Shown here in pieces: positions 1 through 9,400 of a stretch of DNA of 42,383 nt. Source of the stretch: an uncultured Clostridium sp. (GTDB lineage Bacteria > Bacillota > Clostridia > TANB77 > CAG-508); the NCBI GenBank assembly GCA_947165355.1, contig CAMUZZ010000008.1:1-42383 (forward strand), read 5' to 3'. Each line of letters begins with the position of its first letter. The stretch's first letter is position 1. A program made the translations under genes and the position numbers. The notes under the pieces were generated by a model. It was not told where the DNA came from and did no database searches. It saw only the letters and a list, made by a program, of their open reading frames with translations.

Positions 1-217
1 CTTTAGGAATGAATGGCAATGTGTCTAGCCTCCAAAATTTTAGATTTTCATCATATTTTTCTGGGTAAGACATAGTTACTAAATGTCCAACACACCACGT
101 AATTATCCACTCATCAGATTCTATGTATCCGTTTTTTCTCGGTCCATTTACGTTTAGTACTTTTGCAAATTCCATAGCTACAGACGGTTTTTCTGTTATT
201 AATAATTTCTTAGCCAA
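1..217 (-). CDS. topB: DNA topoisomerase III, N-terminal part (cut by window start)
   Basis: This is the N-terminal 72 residues of a type IA topoisomerase. Translation of the minus strand from a TTG at 217 begins LAKKLLITEKPSVAMEFAKV, followed by a Toprim-type stretch ending GYIESDEWIITWCVGHL near residue 50. The LLITEKPSVA opening and the 'CVGHL' strand are typical of TopB/TopIII, which relaxes and decatenates single-stranded regions. The start is TTG because GGAG lies 6 bases upstream (about 224-228) and no ATG fits. It follows the small membrane protein by 25 bp on the same strand, so it is probably the third gene of that transcription unit. The catalytic tyrosine lies outside the window. 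Plain TopA is less likely, because TopA starts differently (KLVIVESPAKAKT-like). Confidence 0.85.
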   Translation of the reverse strand, partial: MAKKLLITEKPSVAMEFAKVLNVNGPRKNGYIESDEWIITWCVGHLVTMSYPEKYDENLKFWRLDTLPFIPK

Positions 218-242
218 TGTAATCTCCTTATCTGTTTTGAAT

Positions 243-437
243 TTATATTTTTGATTTTGTTAATGTATGATTAACAAATCTATCATGTCTTTCAGTTATA
301 TCTACTGAGTTTCTGTTTAAATAATTATTTGCATTCTTGGCAACCTTAACAGGCTTATGCTTTGCATATATAATAATTGACGCTATAGTCGCAACAAAAA
401 ATCCAAATAACAATGCCAATAAAATAGGTACCTTCAT
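243..437 (-). CDS. small single-pass membrane protein, unknown function
   Basis: This 64-residue protein has one N-terminal hydrophobic segment (about residues 4-24), then a basic region and a polar tail with no recognisable motif. The start is firm: AAGGAG lies 8-9 bases before the ATG. It sits 14 bp downstream of the zinc-ribbon membrane protein and 25 bp upstream of topB, all on the minus strand, so the three are probably cotranscribed. I do not recognise a family. The topology suggests a short N-in/C-out anchor. Confidence 0.6.
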   Translation of the reverse strand: MKVPILLALLFGFFVATIASIIIYAKHKPVKVAKNANNYLNRNSVDITERHDRFVNHTLTKSKI

Positions 438-451
438 TTTATTTACTCCTT

Positions 452-1513
452 CTATTTTACAATATATCCTACTAAACTAATAGCAATAACAATTAGTGAC
501 ACAATTGTAAATAACTCAAACCAAAATATTGCTATTTTCTTTTTTGAAATTGGAACATTACCAATAAATTTACCAGTTTGACCATTCATAGCAAGCGTAT
601 AAATTGTATCATTATACTTTACATTTAGCATCCAAACAGGTAGTAATACATATTTTGAAGAAACAATAACCGAATTAGCTGATGAATATTTTAAAGTTTT
701 AAAATCATACCCAGAAACATCATCTACTAATTCCTGAATTGCAGTTTGTTCGGCTCTTTTCTTAGCTCTATCTTTTAATTCATCATCTGTTAAATCATAT
801 TTTTCTGATAAAAAATCAGACATATATGACGCATCAAAATCAACTAGTTCCTTATAATCGTATGGCTCTATTGAATCCATAATATCGTCAGGAAATTTTT
901 TTGAAGCATCTGTTGGAATTTTACTAAAAGACATATCTCCAGATCTTATAGCATCAAAATAGTCTGTTCTTTTGTATCTGTACTCTCTGTCTGTCCAATT
1001 CTTAACCTTAGTAGCTTCAACTTTTACACTAGCAGAGGTATCCATGTCATATAAATAAAAAGGTATATATACGCCCGAAATTTTTTCTATATTTTTTTTG
1101 CTTATAAAATCCTTAGGCATAAATATTTTGCCTTTTTTGTACGCCAAGAAAGTATTTATTGCATCAGATTTATCTTTCTTGAACGGAATTATTTGTTCTG
1201 GTTTAAATTCGCCCACTAGTCTTTCCATTATTATTGCTGTATTTCCACAATAAACACACTCTGTTACAGATGTATTTTCATCCATAATTATTTCAGCTCC
1301 GCAATCTGGGCAATTATAGCTATTGTATGAAATATTTGAAGCTTTCTTTGCTCCTTTTTTTATGTAATTTTCAGCTGTTTCTTTTTCATTATTTTTTTTC
1401 AAATCGTCTAGGCCATATTCGCTTCCACAATAGTCACAAACCCATTTTTGTTTCTTAGGATTAAAAACTAATTTTGCAGAGCAATTCTGACATTTATGAT
1501 CCATTACGCTCAT
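452..1513 (-). CDS. TFIIB-type zinc-ribbon membrane protein
   Basis: The protein has two N-terminal zinc ribbons: CxxC...CxxC at about residues 7-31 (CQNC, CDYC) and again at about 65-90 (CPDC, CVYC). A long soluble domain follows, rich in lysine and aspartate, and a single C-terminal membrane segment spans about residues 325-350. This layout matches clostridial proteins annotated as TFIIB-type zinc-ribbon-containing, whose role is unknown. An ATGATG pair offers two starts (1516 and 1513). GAGGTGA is better spaced for the second, which I chose. It is the first gene of a probable three-gene unit ending in topB. Zinc binding is inferred from the cysteine spacing only. Confidence 0.7.
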   Translation of the reverse strand: MSVMDHKCQNCSAKLVFNPKKQKWVCDYCGSEYGLDDLKKNNEKETAENYIKKGAKKASNISYNSYNCPDCGAEIIMDENTSVTECVYCGNTAIIMERLVGEFKPEQIIPFKKDKSDAINTFLAYKKGKIFMPKDFISKKNIEKISGVYIPFYLYDMDTSASVKVEATKVKNWTDREYRYKRTDYFDAIRSGDMSFSKIPTDASKKFPDDIMDSIEPYDYKELVDFDASYMSDFLSEKYDLTDDELKDRAKKRAEQTAIQELVDDVSGYDFKTLKYSSANSVIVSSKYVLLPVWMLNVKYNDTIYTLAMNGQTGKFIGNVPISKKKIAIFWFELFTIVSLIVIAISLVGYIVK

Positions 1514-1675
1514 CATTTCACCTCATTTTCATAATAATATTATAAAGGATTAGTTTTTTCAACATAAAAAACAAATATTTTCGTGTTTTCTAAATGCACT
1601 CTTTCATAAAATACACAATCTTGTATTCCTCTCGTTACACGTATTTTTATACAATTTCATCATAACAAAAATTTA

Positions 1676-1704
1676 TTGACTATACGCACTTTTTAATGTA
1701 TTAT
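1676..1704 (+). promoter_or_regulatory. sigma-A promoter of clpE-pgsA
   Basis: TTGACT at 1676-1681, a 17-bp spacer, then TATTAT at 1699-1704. The start codon is 34 bp further on. I see no CtsR-type direct repeat (GGTCAAA pairs) or CIRCE inverted repeat in 1520-1737, although clpE homologues in Bacillus are CtsR-controlled. Confidence 0.6.
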
Positions 1705-1737
1705 TATATATATTTATACAAAAAGGAGATATGATAT

Positions 1738-4011
1738 ATGTTATGTTCAGTTTGTAAAAAGAATGCAGCTGTAATATTTATAAATAAATCAAATGATACC
1801 AGTGAAATGGAAGGCTTATGCTATGAGTGTGCCAAAAAGAAAGGAATAAATCCATTAGATGCACTTGCAAAACAAGCTAATTTGTCTGATAGCGATTTAG
1901 AAAACATGTCAAAACAATTCGAAATAATGTTTAACGACTTGTCAGAAAATTCAGAGTTTTCTGAAGAAGTAAATCCAGACGATCCAAATTCTCTTGGTTC
2001 AATTTTTTCAGGATTATTCAATGGTAAAAACGCACAAAATGATGAAAATGACAATAATTCAAACAACACAACAAAAGTTAAGACAGAAACTAAAACAAAT
2101 AATAAAAAACATAAAGCATTAGATACCTTTGGTACAAACTTAACTTTCAAAGCAAAAAATAAGCAACTTGACGCCGTTGTTGGTAGAGAATCTGAACTTC
2201 AAAGAATTATACAAATATTAAATAGACGTACAAAAAATAATCCGTGCCTAATTGGTGAGCCAGGAGTAGGAAAAACAGCAATTGCCCAAGGCCTTGCAAT
2301 AAAAATAGCAGAAGGCGATGTACCTTCTAAATTGCTTAACAAAGAAGTTTATTTGCTAGATATGACTTCAGTAATTGCAGGTACTCAATTTAGAGGACAA
2401 TTCGAATCTAGAATGAAAGCTATTATTGACGAATGCAAAAACTGTGGTAATATAATTTTGGTTATTGATGAAATTCACAACATTATTGGAGCTGGAGATG
2501 CAGAACATTCAATGAATGCTGCAGATATATTAAAACCATCTCTTTCAAATGGTGAAATTCAATTAATTGGAACAACAACACTTAAAGAATATAGAAAATA
2601 TATTGAGAAGGATTCTGCCCTAGAGCGTAGATTCCAACAAGTTCTTGTTGAAGAGCCTTCAATAAACGATACAATTCTTATATTAAATGGTATTAAAAAG
2701 TACTATGAAGATTTCCATAAAGTAAAAATTTCGAAGGATGTAATAAAACAAACCGTTATTATGTCCGAAAAATATATACATGATAGATTTCTTCCAGATA
2801 AAGCAATTGACGTATTAGACGAAGCCTGCTCACAAATAAACTTAAAAAACAAAGATTTATATGAATTAGAGCTTCTAAAAAATGAACTACATGATATTCA
2901 ATCACAAAAAGCCGAAGCTGCTCAAGCAGATTCTACCGAAGACTATCAAAAAGCTGCAGAGCTTAAAACTAAGGAATGCAAGCTACTTGAACAAATAGAT
3001 ACATTAAGCAAACACATGAAAATCGTATCTTTAACTACTCAAGACATAGCAAACGTAATAGAACGTTGGACTAAAATACCAGTTAAAAAAATAACCGAAG
3101 AAGAAACAAATAAATTACTACACCTTGAACAAAATCTACACAAAAGAATTATTGGACAAAATGAAGCAGTTGAAGCTGTTTCAAGAGCAATAAGACGTAA
3201 TAGAGCTGGTTTAAAATCAACAAAAAGACCACCATCATTTATTTTTGTTGGACCAACAGGTGTTGGAAAAACAGAACTTGCTAAATCTTTAGCTTACGAA
3301 ATGTTTGGAAACGAAGATTCAATTATAAGAATTGATATGTCTGAATATCTGGAAAGTCACTCAACTTCAAAACTAATTGGATCTCCTCCAGGATATGTTG
3401 GTTATGATGATGCAGGTCAATTAACAGAAAAAGTTAAAAGAAGACCTTATTCAATTGTTTTATTCGACGAAATTGAAAAAGCTCATCATGACGTATTTAA
3501 CTTATTACTTCAAATACTTGATGATGGAAGATTAACAGACAGCCAAGGAAATACAGTTAGCTTTGAAAATACAATTATCATAATGACTTCAAATGTAGGT
3601 TCAAACCTAAACACTAACTCTATCGGATTTGGAAAAACAGCTCAAAATTATAAATTACAAGATAGTTTAAAAGAAACATTTAGACCAGAATTTTTAAACA
3701 GAGTTGATGAAATTGTAACCTTCAATTCGTTAACACAAACCGAATTATTGCAAATTGTAGATTTAATTTTAGCAGATACAAAGAAAGCATTAAATGACAA
3801 AGATATAACACTAAACGTTTCTAAAAGTGCAAAACAATTTCTTTTAGAAAAAGGAACTGATTTAAAATACGGAGCTAGACCATTACGTAGAGCTATTCAA
3901 AGATATGTTGAAGATGCCCTTTCAGATTTAATATTAAAATCAACTTTAAAGAATGGTCAAACAATTAGTATAGATTGTGCTAAAGATGAATTAACATTCA
4001 CAGTACAATAA
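1738..4011 (+). CDS. clpE: ClpE-like AAA+ protease ATPase with N-terminal zinc finger
   Basis: This is a double-AAA+ Hsp100 unfoldase that would feed substrates to ClpP. The N-terminus has a zinc finger (Cys3, Cys6, Cys28, Cys31) instead of the Clp_N repeats of ClpC, followed by an acidic, Asn-rich linker to about residue 130. The first AAA+ domain has Walker A GEPGVGKT at 173-180 and a VIDEIHNIIGAG Walker B. A short coiled middle region with a UVR-like segment (DYQKAAELKTKE) precedes the second domain, with Walker A GPTGVGKT at 505-512 and LFDEIEKAH. The loop NSIGFGK matches the I/LGF loop that docks onto ClpP. At 757 aa it is slightly longer than ClpE. AAAGGAG precedes the ATG. pgsA follows after 20 bp and is probably cotranscribed. 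ClpC is excluded by the missing N-domain. Confidence 0.88.
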   Translation: MLCSVCKKNAAVIFINKSNDTSEMEGLCYECAKKKGINPLDALAKQANLSDSDLENMSKQFEIMFNDLSENSEFSEEVNPDDPNSLGSIFSGLFNGKNAQNDENDNNSNNTTKVKTETKTNNKKHKALDTFGTNLTFKAKNKQLDAVVGRESELQRIIQILNRRTKNNPCLIGEPGVGKTAIAQGLAIKIAEGDVPSKLLNKEVYLLDMTSVIAGTQFRGQFESRMKAIIDECKNCGNIILVIDEIHNIIGAGDAEHSMNAADILKPSLSNGEIQLIGTTTLKEYRKYIEKDSALERRFQQVLVEEPSINDTILILNGIKKYYEDFHKVKISKDVIKQTVIMSEKYIHDRFLPDKAIDVLDEACSQINLKNKDLYELELLKNELHDIQSQKAEAAQADSTEDYQKAAELKTKECKLLEQIDTLSKHMKIVSLTTQDIANVIERWTKIPVKKITEEETNKLLHLEQNLHKRIIGQNEAVEAVSRAIRRNRAGLKSTKRPPSFIFVGPTGVGKTELAKSLAYEMFGNEDSIIRIDMSEYLESHSTSKLIGSPPGYVGYDDAGQLTEKVKRRPYSIVLFDEIEKAHHDVFNLLLQILDDGRLTDSQGNTVSFENTIIIMTSNVGSNLNTNSIGFGKTAQNYKLQDSLKETFRPEFLNRVDEIVTFNSLTQTELLQIVDLILADTKKALNDKDITLNVSKSAKQFLLEKGTDLKYGARPLRRAIQRYVEDALSDLILKSTLKNGQTISIDCAKDELTFTVQ

Positions 4012-4031
4012 TCTAAAACGGAGGCATACAG

Positions 4032-4604
4032 ATGAACAAAAATATACCAAATATACTTACAATATCTAGATTTATATTTATACCATTTATAATTATTTTT
4101 CTAGTAAGAAATATGTATTTACTAGCTTTTATATTCCTAACACTATCTGCCTTAACAGATGTGCTTGATGGTTTTATAGCTAGAAAATTTAATTTAATTA
4201 CCGATTTTGGAAAATTAATGGATCCACTAGCAGATAAAGCTACCCAACTAGCAATTCTTATTACTTTAGCACTAAAACAAAGTAGCGATGGATCTCCTAT
4301 AATTCCAATTTGGATTTTGTTTATTATCATTTTAAAAGAAATATTAATGATTGCAGGAGCTTCTTTCTTATATGGTAAAGACTTGGTAGTTTCTAGTAAA
4401 TGGTATGGAAAAGCAACCACTGTAACCTTTTACATTGCTATAGTATCATCTTTAGTAATCTCATACTTTAATATAAACACAAGATTTGACACATACTTAT
4501 ATTATTTAGGATTAGCAATGACAATATTCTCTTTGGTAATGTATTTTAAATCATTTTACACTAAAGGGTATTTAGAAAATCTACACAATAATTTAAAGAA
4601 ATAA
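4032..4604 (+). CDS. pgsA: CDP-diacylglycerol-glycerol-3-phosphate 3-phosphatidyltransferase
   Basis: The enzyme makes phosphatidylglycerophosphate, the committed step of phosphatidylglycerol synthesis, in the membrane. The CDP-alcohol phosphotransferase signature DGxxAR(x8)GxxxDxxxD is complete at residues 46-68 (Asp46, Gly47, Ala50, Arg51, Gly60, Asp64, Asp68). About five to six hydrophobic segments surround it, and 190 aa is the usual size. GGAGG lies 8 bases before the ATG. It begins 20 bp after clpE and ends at a strong hairpin, so it closes a two-gene unit. In many Firmicutes pgsA sits elsewhere (for example near cinA/recA), so the clpE link is a local feature. Another CDP-alcohol transferase is possible, but the sequence fits PgsA best. 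Confidence 0.87.
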   Translation: MNKNIPNILTISRFIFIPFIIIFLVRNMYLLAFIFLTLSALTDVLDGFIARKFNLITDFGKLMDPLADKATQLAILITLALKQSSDGSPIIPIWILFIIILKEILMIAGASFLYGKDLVVSSKWYGKATTVTFYIAIVSSLVISYFNINTRFDTYLYYLGLAMTIFSLVMYFKSFYTKGYLENLHNNLKK

Positions 4605-4618
4605 ATATAAAAATATAC

Positions 4619-4660
4619 AACATCTTATTAAATTTAAAGCATTTAATAAGATGTTTTTTT
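4619..4660 (+). terminator. rho-independent terminator of clpE-pgsA
   Basis: A perfect 15-bp stem (4619-4633 with 4641-4655) with a 7-base loop is followed by a run of seven T. The opposing gene ends at 4659, so the hairpin may also stop minus-strand transcripts. Confidence 0.85.
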
Positions 4661-5249
4661 ATTCTAAATCTTCTAGTGCAATTTCCAAATCATCTTTACC
4701 AACCACTTTTATCCCATTTTTTAATGATGCTTTATCTTGATCCGATAAATACCTTGTTAATATATCTGTTGCTCTGTATAGCGTTTCCTCCCCTTTTTGA
4801 TTTAATGAAAAAACACTAACATATCCATCTACATCTTTTATAACAAAATGCTCTGTACATAATCCACTATTATTTTTAAATAGCTTTATTTTTTCCTTTG
4901 AAAAATCTTGTAATTCCCATCCAGTATAATATTTTTTAACTTGTTCTTCATTCATATTAACAACAACAGAAGGAATTTTATACTCGTCTTTCACAACATG
5001 TCCACATTCTTCATAATATTGAACCATTTCTAGCTTAGTTGACGGAATAGCAACTACCTTTTCCTCGCTTGATGTTTCAATAATATTTGTTGTTTTTTTA
5101 TTTGTTATAGTGTTTGTCCTGTTAACTCCACCTGTTTTATTTAAATTGTTCTCTCTATAATTAAATCCATTTAGAATAAGATATCCTAAAAAGCACAGTA
5201 ATATAATACTAATTAAACTGCACAATATAATAATAGCTCTTTTACTCAT
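4659..5249 (-). CDS. BofC C-terminal-domain-like membrane-anchored protein
   Basis: This 196-residue protein has an N-terminal membrane anchor (about residues 5-28), a polar Thr/Asn-rich linker, and a C-terminal domain from about residue 75. That domain resembles the BofC C-terminal domain: a YYEECGH opening, 'NMNEEQVKKYYTGWEL', a central GLCTEHFVI strand, then DGYVSVF and TDILTRYL and a final ED. BofC controls the SpoIVB checkpoint of sigma-K activation in Bacillus. Clostridial proteins with this domain alone are of unknown role, so a sporulation function is only an inference. AAAGGAG is well placed before the ATG. It is monocistronic, between the pgsA terminator and comEC, which ends 162 bp upstream on the same strand. 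Confidence 0.6.
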   Translation of the reverse strand: MSKRAIIILCSLISIILLCFLGYLILNGFNYRENNLNKTGGVNRTNTITNKKTTNIIETSSEEKVVAIPSTKLEMVQYYEECGHVVKDEYKIPSVVVNMNEEQVKKYYTGWELQDFSKEKIKLFKNNSGLCTEHFVIKDVDGYVSVFSLNQKGEETLYRATDILTRYLSDQDKASLKNGIKVVGKDDLEIALEDLE

Positions 5250-5337
5250 TAACTAAGCTCCTTTCTTTTAATGTACAAAAAGCTGTATCTTCTTTCTATT
5301 ATATATTTTGTATTTTTTTAGATTTTTATTCAAATAT

Positions 5338-5442
5338 TGTATTATTTAGCAAACTGTTTAACATACATCTATTGTATTATTTGATAAACCATTTTCCCCT
5401 CGCTTGCTGTATTATTTAATAAACTGCTTAACGTCCACTTTG
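5338..5442. repeat. three 35-bp tandem units overlapping the comEC 3' end
   Basis: TGTATTATTT recurs at 5338, 5373 and 5408, exactly 35 bp apart. Units 1 and 3 share about 21 of their first 25 bases; unit 2 keeps mainly the first 17. The third unit contains the comEC stop codon and last codons, so the other two look like decayed duplications of the gene tail lying downstream of it. Confidence 0.65.
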
Positions 5443-7751
5443 CCATTAGTATCCACTACTAGTGATATTTCGCCCATTTGATCTGTTCTATAAATTTTAG
5501 ATTTACATGCTTTTAATCGTTCTATAACAATATCACTTGGATGTCCAAAATTATTATTCTTTCCTACTCCAATTATTGATATTTTGGGATTTATAGCATT
5601 TATAAACCATTGTGTTGATGAGGTTTTTGATCCATGATGTCCAACTTTTAAAACTGTTGAATTTAATAATTTAGAATTGTTTTTGTATTCATTCAATATT
5701 TCATTTTCTGCTATTTCCTCAATATCCCCAGTAAAAATCATGGAAAAAATCCCATAATTTAGTTTACACACTATAGAGTTGTTATTTAATGTATTTTCTG
5801 CAATAACATTTTTATTATTTGGCCACAGTATACTAATGTTTATATTCTTTTCAATTTGAATTTCATCCCCCTTGTTTACCATATGAACTTTTACTTTTTT
5901 CTTAGAAACAATTTCCTTAAATTTTTCATAATTTTGAGACTTTGCAAACTGTTTTGATATTATAATCTCTTTTACTTTAATTGTTTCTAAAACCGTTAAA
6001 ATTCCTCCAACATGATCCGAATCGAAATGAGAAATAATAATTATATCGATTTGTTTAATTCCTCTATTAAGCAAGTATGGTACTACTATATTTTTTCCTA
6101 CATACTCATTTGTATCATTTCCCCCACCATCAATCATAATGTTTTTGCCATTTGGAGTTTTAATAACAGTACAATCACCTTGACCAACATCTACAAAATA
6201 AATACGGAGCTTATTGCTGGCTATAGATATTGTTGTGCTTACTGTTATTACCGTTAAATTAATTACTAAATACAACATTATTATTTTCTTAAACTTACAT
6301 TTAATATTATTAGCATAAAAACTAAAACCAACTAAAGCGTAGTAATTAGTACAAAACCACAAACTAGGCCTTCCTACAAAAAAATTACCCAATTTAACAC
6401 ATGAACAAAACTGCGATAAATAATACAGAAAGACAATAAAAATATTTAGTGCGCTTCCAATATATTTTGACAAATATATTGAAAAAAAAGAAAATATTGT
6501 ACAAATAATAGCTAGTGGCATAATTACAGCTAATAGCAGCGATGCTATAATTGAAGAAATTATAAAAGTAAATGATATTTTATTAAAGAAAAATGCTATA
6601 ATTGGCAATAATAGTATATTTGCTGAAATACTTACAATTAAGTTGCTCTTTATGTATTTAGCAATTTTATTTTGATTTAAGATATTTTTTAATTTGTTCT
6701 CTAAAACATTAGAGCATAAAACTATTCCTAAAGTAGCACCAAAAGATAAACAAAACCCTACATCTTTTATAGCATACGGGTTGTACACCAGAATTCCCAT
6801 ACTGCATACCGACAAACTTGTTAAACTATCAGCTTTTTTATGCATTATTCCACCAAATAACTGTATAGACATCATACATACAGCTCTTATAGCTGAGTTT
6901 TGATTGCCAATTAAATTACAAAAAAGTATTAAAAGTATAATAGTAACATATTTCTGTTTTCTTTTACCAACAGCACTACACACAAAATATATACAACCTG
7001 CTATATATCCAACATGCATGCCTGAAACAGCCAAAACATGCGATAAGCTTGCATCTGAAAACACATTTTTAACATTCTCATCAAGATTAACCTTATCTCC
7101 CATAACAATAGCACAGCATATATCCGCCGATTCATTTGGCAAAAAACAATGTATATTCTCTATTATTCTGTTTTTTAACATATTTAATATACTAACATAT
7201 GCTCCTACATTATTTTCTTTTAAAACTTTAACATTACCAGATTTTACGTACACTATCCCATATATTTTTTGTGACCTAAGATACTCATTATAATTAAATC
7301 CTTTTGGATTTCTTGAAGAATCTGCCTCTTCTATTTTTCCCTCAATACTAATATAACTACCAAATAAAGTATCATCGCTATATTCCTTTGCTCTTTTTTC
7401 TTCAACTAAGATTCTCTTATTTTTATATCTTTTATTATTATTTATTGACTCTATTTTTAATACATATTGCTTCGAGTTTTCATCAGATTTTAGCACATTT
7501 ATAACTGTTCCATTAATAATACAATTTTCACTGCAACCACAAAAGCTATTATAATCACTCATTACATTATTGACATATACACACGAAATAACTATTGTAG
7601 CAATGCATAGAATGCCAAACCTGTTTTTATTTAAAACAAAATATACAAATAAAAGAGCGCACAAAATAAGGGCTATATTTTTATTAAAATATAGCCCCCA
7701 TATTAATCCAATAATAAAATTAATTGATATTATTAAAAGCTTTCTTTTCAA
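5412..7751 (-). CDS. comEC: ComEC/Rec2 DNA-uptake channel protein
   Basis: ComEC is the membrane channel that passes single-stranded DNA into the cell during transformation. The 779 residues run in family order: two N-terminal membrane helices, an OB-like DUF4131 domain (about 60-170), the Competence membrane domain with many helices (about 200-480, including 'HVLAVSGMHVGYI'), and a C-terminal metallo-beta-lactamase domain from about 515. The latter keeps VDVGQGD, the HFDSDHVGG metal motif and the late KVGHHGSKTS. The start is TTG at 7751, with AGGAG 6 bases upstream. It begins 24 bp after the NlpC/P60 gene and is probably cotranscribed. No comEA or comEB is present here. No frame breaks, so it looks functional. 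Confidence 0.9.
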   Translation of the reverse strand: MKRKLLIISINFIIGLIWGLYFNKNIALILCALLFVYFVLNKNRFGILCIATIVISCVYVNNVMSDYNSFCGCSENCIINGTVINVLKSDENSKQYVLKIESINNNKRYKNKRILVEEKRAKEYSDDTLFGSYISIEGKIEEADSSRNPKGFNYNEYLRSQKIYGIVYVKSGNVKVLKENNVGAYVSILNMLKNRIIENIHCFLPNESADICCAIVMGDKVNLDENVKNVFSDASLSHVLAVSGMHVGYIAGCIYFVCSAVGKRKQKYVTIILLILFCNLIGNQNSAIRAVCMMSIQLFGGIMHKKADSLTSLSVCSMGILVYNPYAIKDVGFCLSFGATLGIVLCSNVLENKLKNILNQNKIAKYIKSNLIVSISANILLLPIIAFFFNKISFTFIISSIIASLLLAVIMPLAIICTIFSFFSIYLSKYIGSALNIFIVFLYYLSQFCSCVKLGNFFVGRPSLWFCTNYYALVGFSFYANNIKCKFKKIIMLYLVINLTVITVSTTISIASNKLRIYFVDVGQGDCTVIKTPNGKNIMIDGGGNDTNEYVGKNIVVPYLLNRGIKQIDIIIISHFDSDHVGGILTVLETIKVKEIIISKQFAKSQNYEKFKEIVSKKKVKVHMVNKGDEIQIEKNINISILWPNNKNVIAENTLNNNSIVCKLNYGIFSMIFTGDIEEIAENEILNEYKNNSKLLNSTVLKVGHHGSKTSSTQWFINAINPKISIIGVGKNNNFGHPSDIVIERLKACKSKIYRTDQMGEISLVVDTNGKVDVKQFIK

Positions 7752-7775
7752 AAGAACTCCTTAATAAAACCCCTA

Positions 7776-9119
7776 TTATACAATTCTTCTTGCTGTTACA
7801 TATCTTGATGTATAGTAAGATGAATCTAATGATGAAATAATAACACCAGTTCTTGATGTAGATGCGTGAACGAATTGTCTTCCACCAATGTATATACCAA
7901 CGTGACCAATTCCTCTACCTGAAGTATTAAAGAATACTAAATCACCTGGCTCTAAATCTTCTTGGCTTACATAACTTCCGTTATATGCTTGGTTATCAGC
8001 TGTACGATTTATAGAATATCCAAATTGTCTGTAAACATATTGTGCAAAACCTGAACAGTCGAATGCATTTGGTCCACTAGCACCATATACATATGGATAT
8101 CCAACGAATTGTTGAGCATATGCAGCTATGTCGCTACCTTCTGAACCTGCTGGAGCTGGTGGAGTATAATTATCTTCCTCATCATCTTCCTCAGCTTCAT
8201 CTTCATCGTCGTCTGTATTTTGAACAGGTGTTGAACTTCTAGATGTTACTTCTTTTTTAGTTGTTGAAAGTAAAGTTTTAGCAACATAACCTTTTGTTCC
8301 ATCAACTGAAACTAAATACCAGTCTCCGTTTTCACCTAATACTGTTACTTCTTTGTTTAGTGATAATCCATCAATAATGTTTCCTGATTTTGAAGCACTA
8401 TCTCTAACGTTTACGGATGAAGCACTTACATAATATGTTTTTTCTTCATCGTATAAACTATCTGGTTTTTGCTCTGCTTGTTGCTCTTCTTGTTGTTCAT
8501 TTTCAGTAGTTGTTTCATTATTTTCAGTTGTTTCAGGTGTAGCACTATCTTCTTCAACTGATAAACTTTGAGTTAAAATCCATCCACTCAAATTATCGCT
8601 TTTAACATATGACCATACACCTAAGTTACTTACTATTGTATATTCTTGATCTTTATCTACTTCATTTAAAACATCACCATTGATAACTGGCAATATCCTT
8701 ATTTTACTTCCTTGTTTAACTGTAGCTTTTTTGTTGTTTAAATTTTTAGTTTTATTATCTTCTACCTTAGATTCCTCAGATTTTTCCTCTGATTTTTCTT
8801 CAGTTTTTTCCTCTGTTTTTTCTGTACTTTGATTAGCAGGTTGTTCATTTTTAACTTTAACGTATTGTTTATTTACATATCCTACGTCATTTTTAACTTT
8901 AACCTTATACCAATCTCCATCTTCTCCAAGTATTTCTACTTCTTGATTTTCATCTAACAATCCTATGATATCTGATGATAATGAGCTATCTTTTCTTAAT
9001 CTTAATTCTCCTGTTGTTACAGTACCTGTTGTTGCAAAAACAGTAGTATTAAAACATAAGAATAGAAAAATAGTAATGCCTATAAAAATCACCATAATCA
9101 TACTCTTTTTATCTTTCAT
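7776..9119 (-). CDS. secreted SH3-domain NlpC/P60 peptidoglycan endopeptidase
   Basis: This is a cell-wall hydrolase predicted to cut gamma-D-Glu-diamino-acid bonds in peptidoglycan stem peptides. A signal peptide or anchor spans about residues 7-29 (ends VFA). Three bacterial SH3 domains lie at about 33-90, 130-188 and 228-290, separated by Glu/Lys- and Glu/Gln/Thr-rich linkers. The NlpC/P60 domain covers about 330-447, with catalytic Cys355 in FDCSGF, His406 in GIGHVGIY and His418 in FVHAS. AAAGGAG precedes the ATG, and a consensus promoter lies just upstream. comEC follows after 24 bp. Everything needed for activity is present. The exact substrate is not deducible. Confidence 0.9.
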   Translation of the reverse strand: MKDKKSMIMVIFIGITIFLFLCFNTTVFATTGTVTTGELRLRKDSSLSSDIIGLLDENQEVEILGEDGDWYKVKVKNDVGYVNKQYVKVKNEQPANQSTEKTEEKTEEKSEEKSEESKVEDNKTKNLNNKKATVKQGSKIRILPVINGDVLNEVDKDQEYTIVSNLGVWSYVKSDNLSGWILTQSLSVEEDSATPETTENNETTTENEQQEEQQAEQKPDSLYDEEKTYYVSASSVNVRDSASKSGNIIDGLSLNKEVTVLGENGDWYLVSVDGTKGYVAKTLLSTTKKEVTSRSSTPVQNTDDDEDEAEEDDEEDNYTPPAPAGSEGSDIAAYAQQFVGYPYVYGASGPNAFDCSGFAQYVYRQFGYSINRTADNQAYNGSYVSQEDLEPGDLVFFNTSGRGIGHVGIYIGGRQFVHASTSRTGVIISSLDSSYYTSRYVTARRIV

Positions 9120-9153
9120 TTTATTTATAACTCCTTTTCACAAAGATGCTTTA

Positions 9154-9182
9154 ATTATACCTTATTTTTACAAAAATGTCAA
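9154..9182 (-). promoter_or_regulatory. consensus sigma-A promoter of the NlpC/P60-comEC unit
   Basis: On the minus strand TTGACA (9182-9177) and TATAAT (9159-9154) are separated by exactly 17 bp, a perfect consensus. The start codon at 9119 is about 34 bp downstream. Confidence 0.8.
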
Positions 9183-9288
9183 ATTTTCACGGTATAAAAA
9201 ATAGAATTTTAAATAATTTTAAGCATCAATCTGTGCAATGTATTTTCATACAACATATAATAGAATATTAATAATTTTTTATTATACG

Positions 9289-9345
9289 AAAAAAGTAAAG
9301 TGCACACAAAGCATCAATCTTTTTTTGCTTTTGTGTACACTTTAC
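9289..9345 (-). terminator. terminator of the HU gene
   Basis: A stem of about 18 bp (9295-9312 with 9327-9345, one mismatch and one bulge) is followed on the minus strand by six T. It lies 55 bp after the HU stop codon. Confidence 0.75.
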
Positions 9346-9400
9346 CATGCTATTTTACATATGAATTCATATCTATATTTATAATATATAAATTTAAATC

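Noticed and set aside
1520-1737. CtsR or CIRCE operator upstream of clpE
   Set aside because: No GGTCAAA-type direct repeat and no 9-9-9 inverted repeat are present; only a sigma-A promoter is seen.
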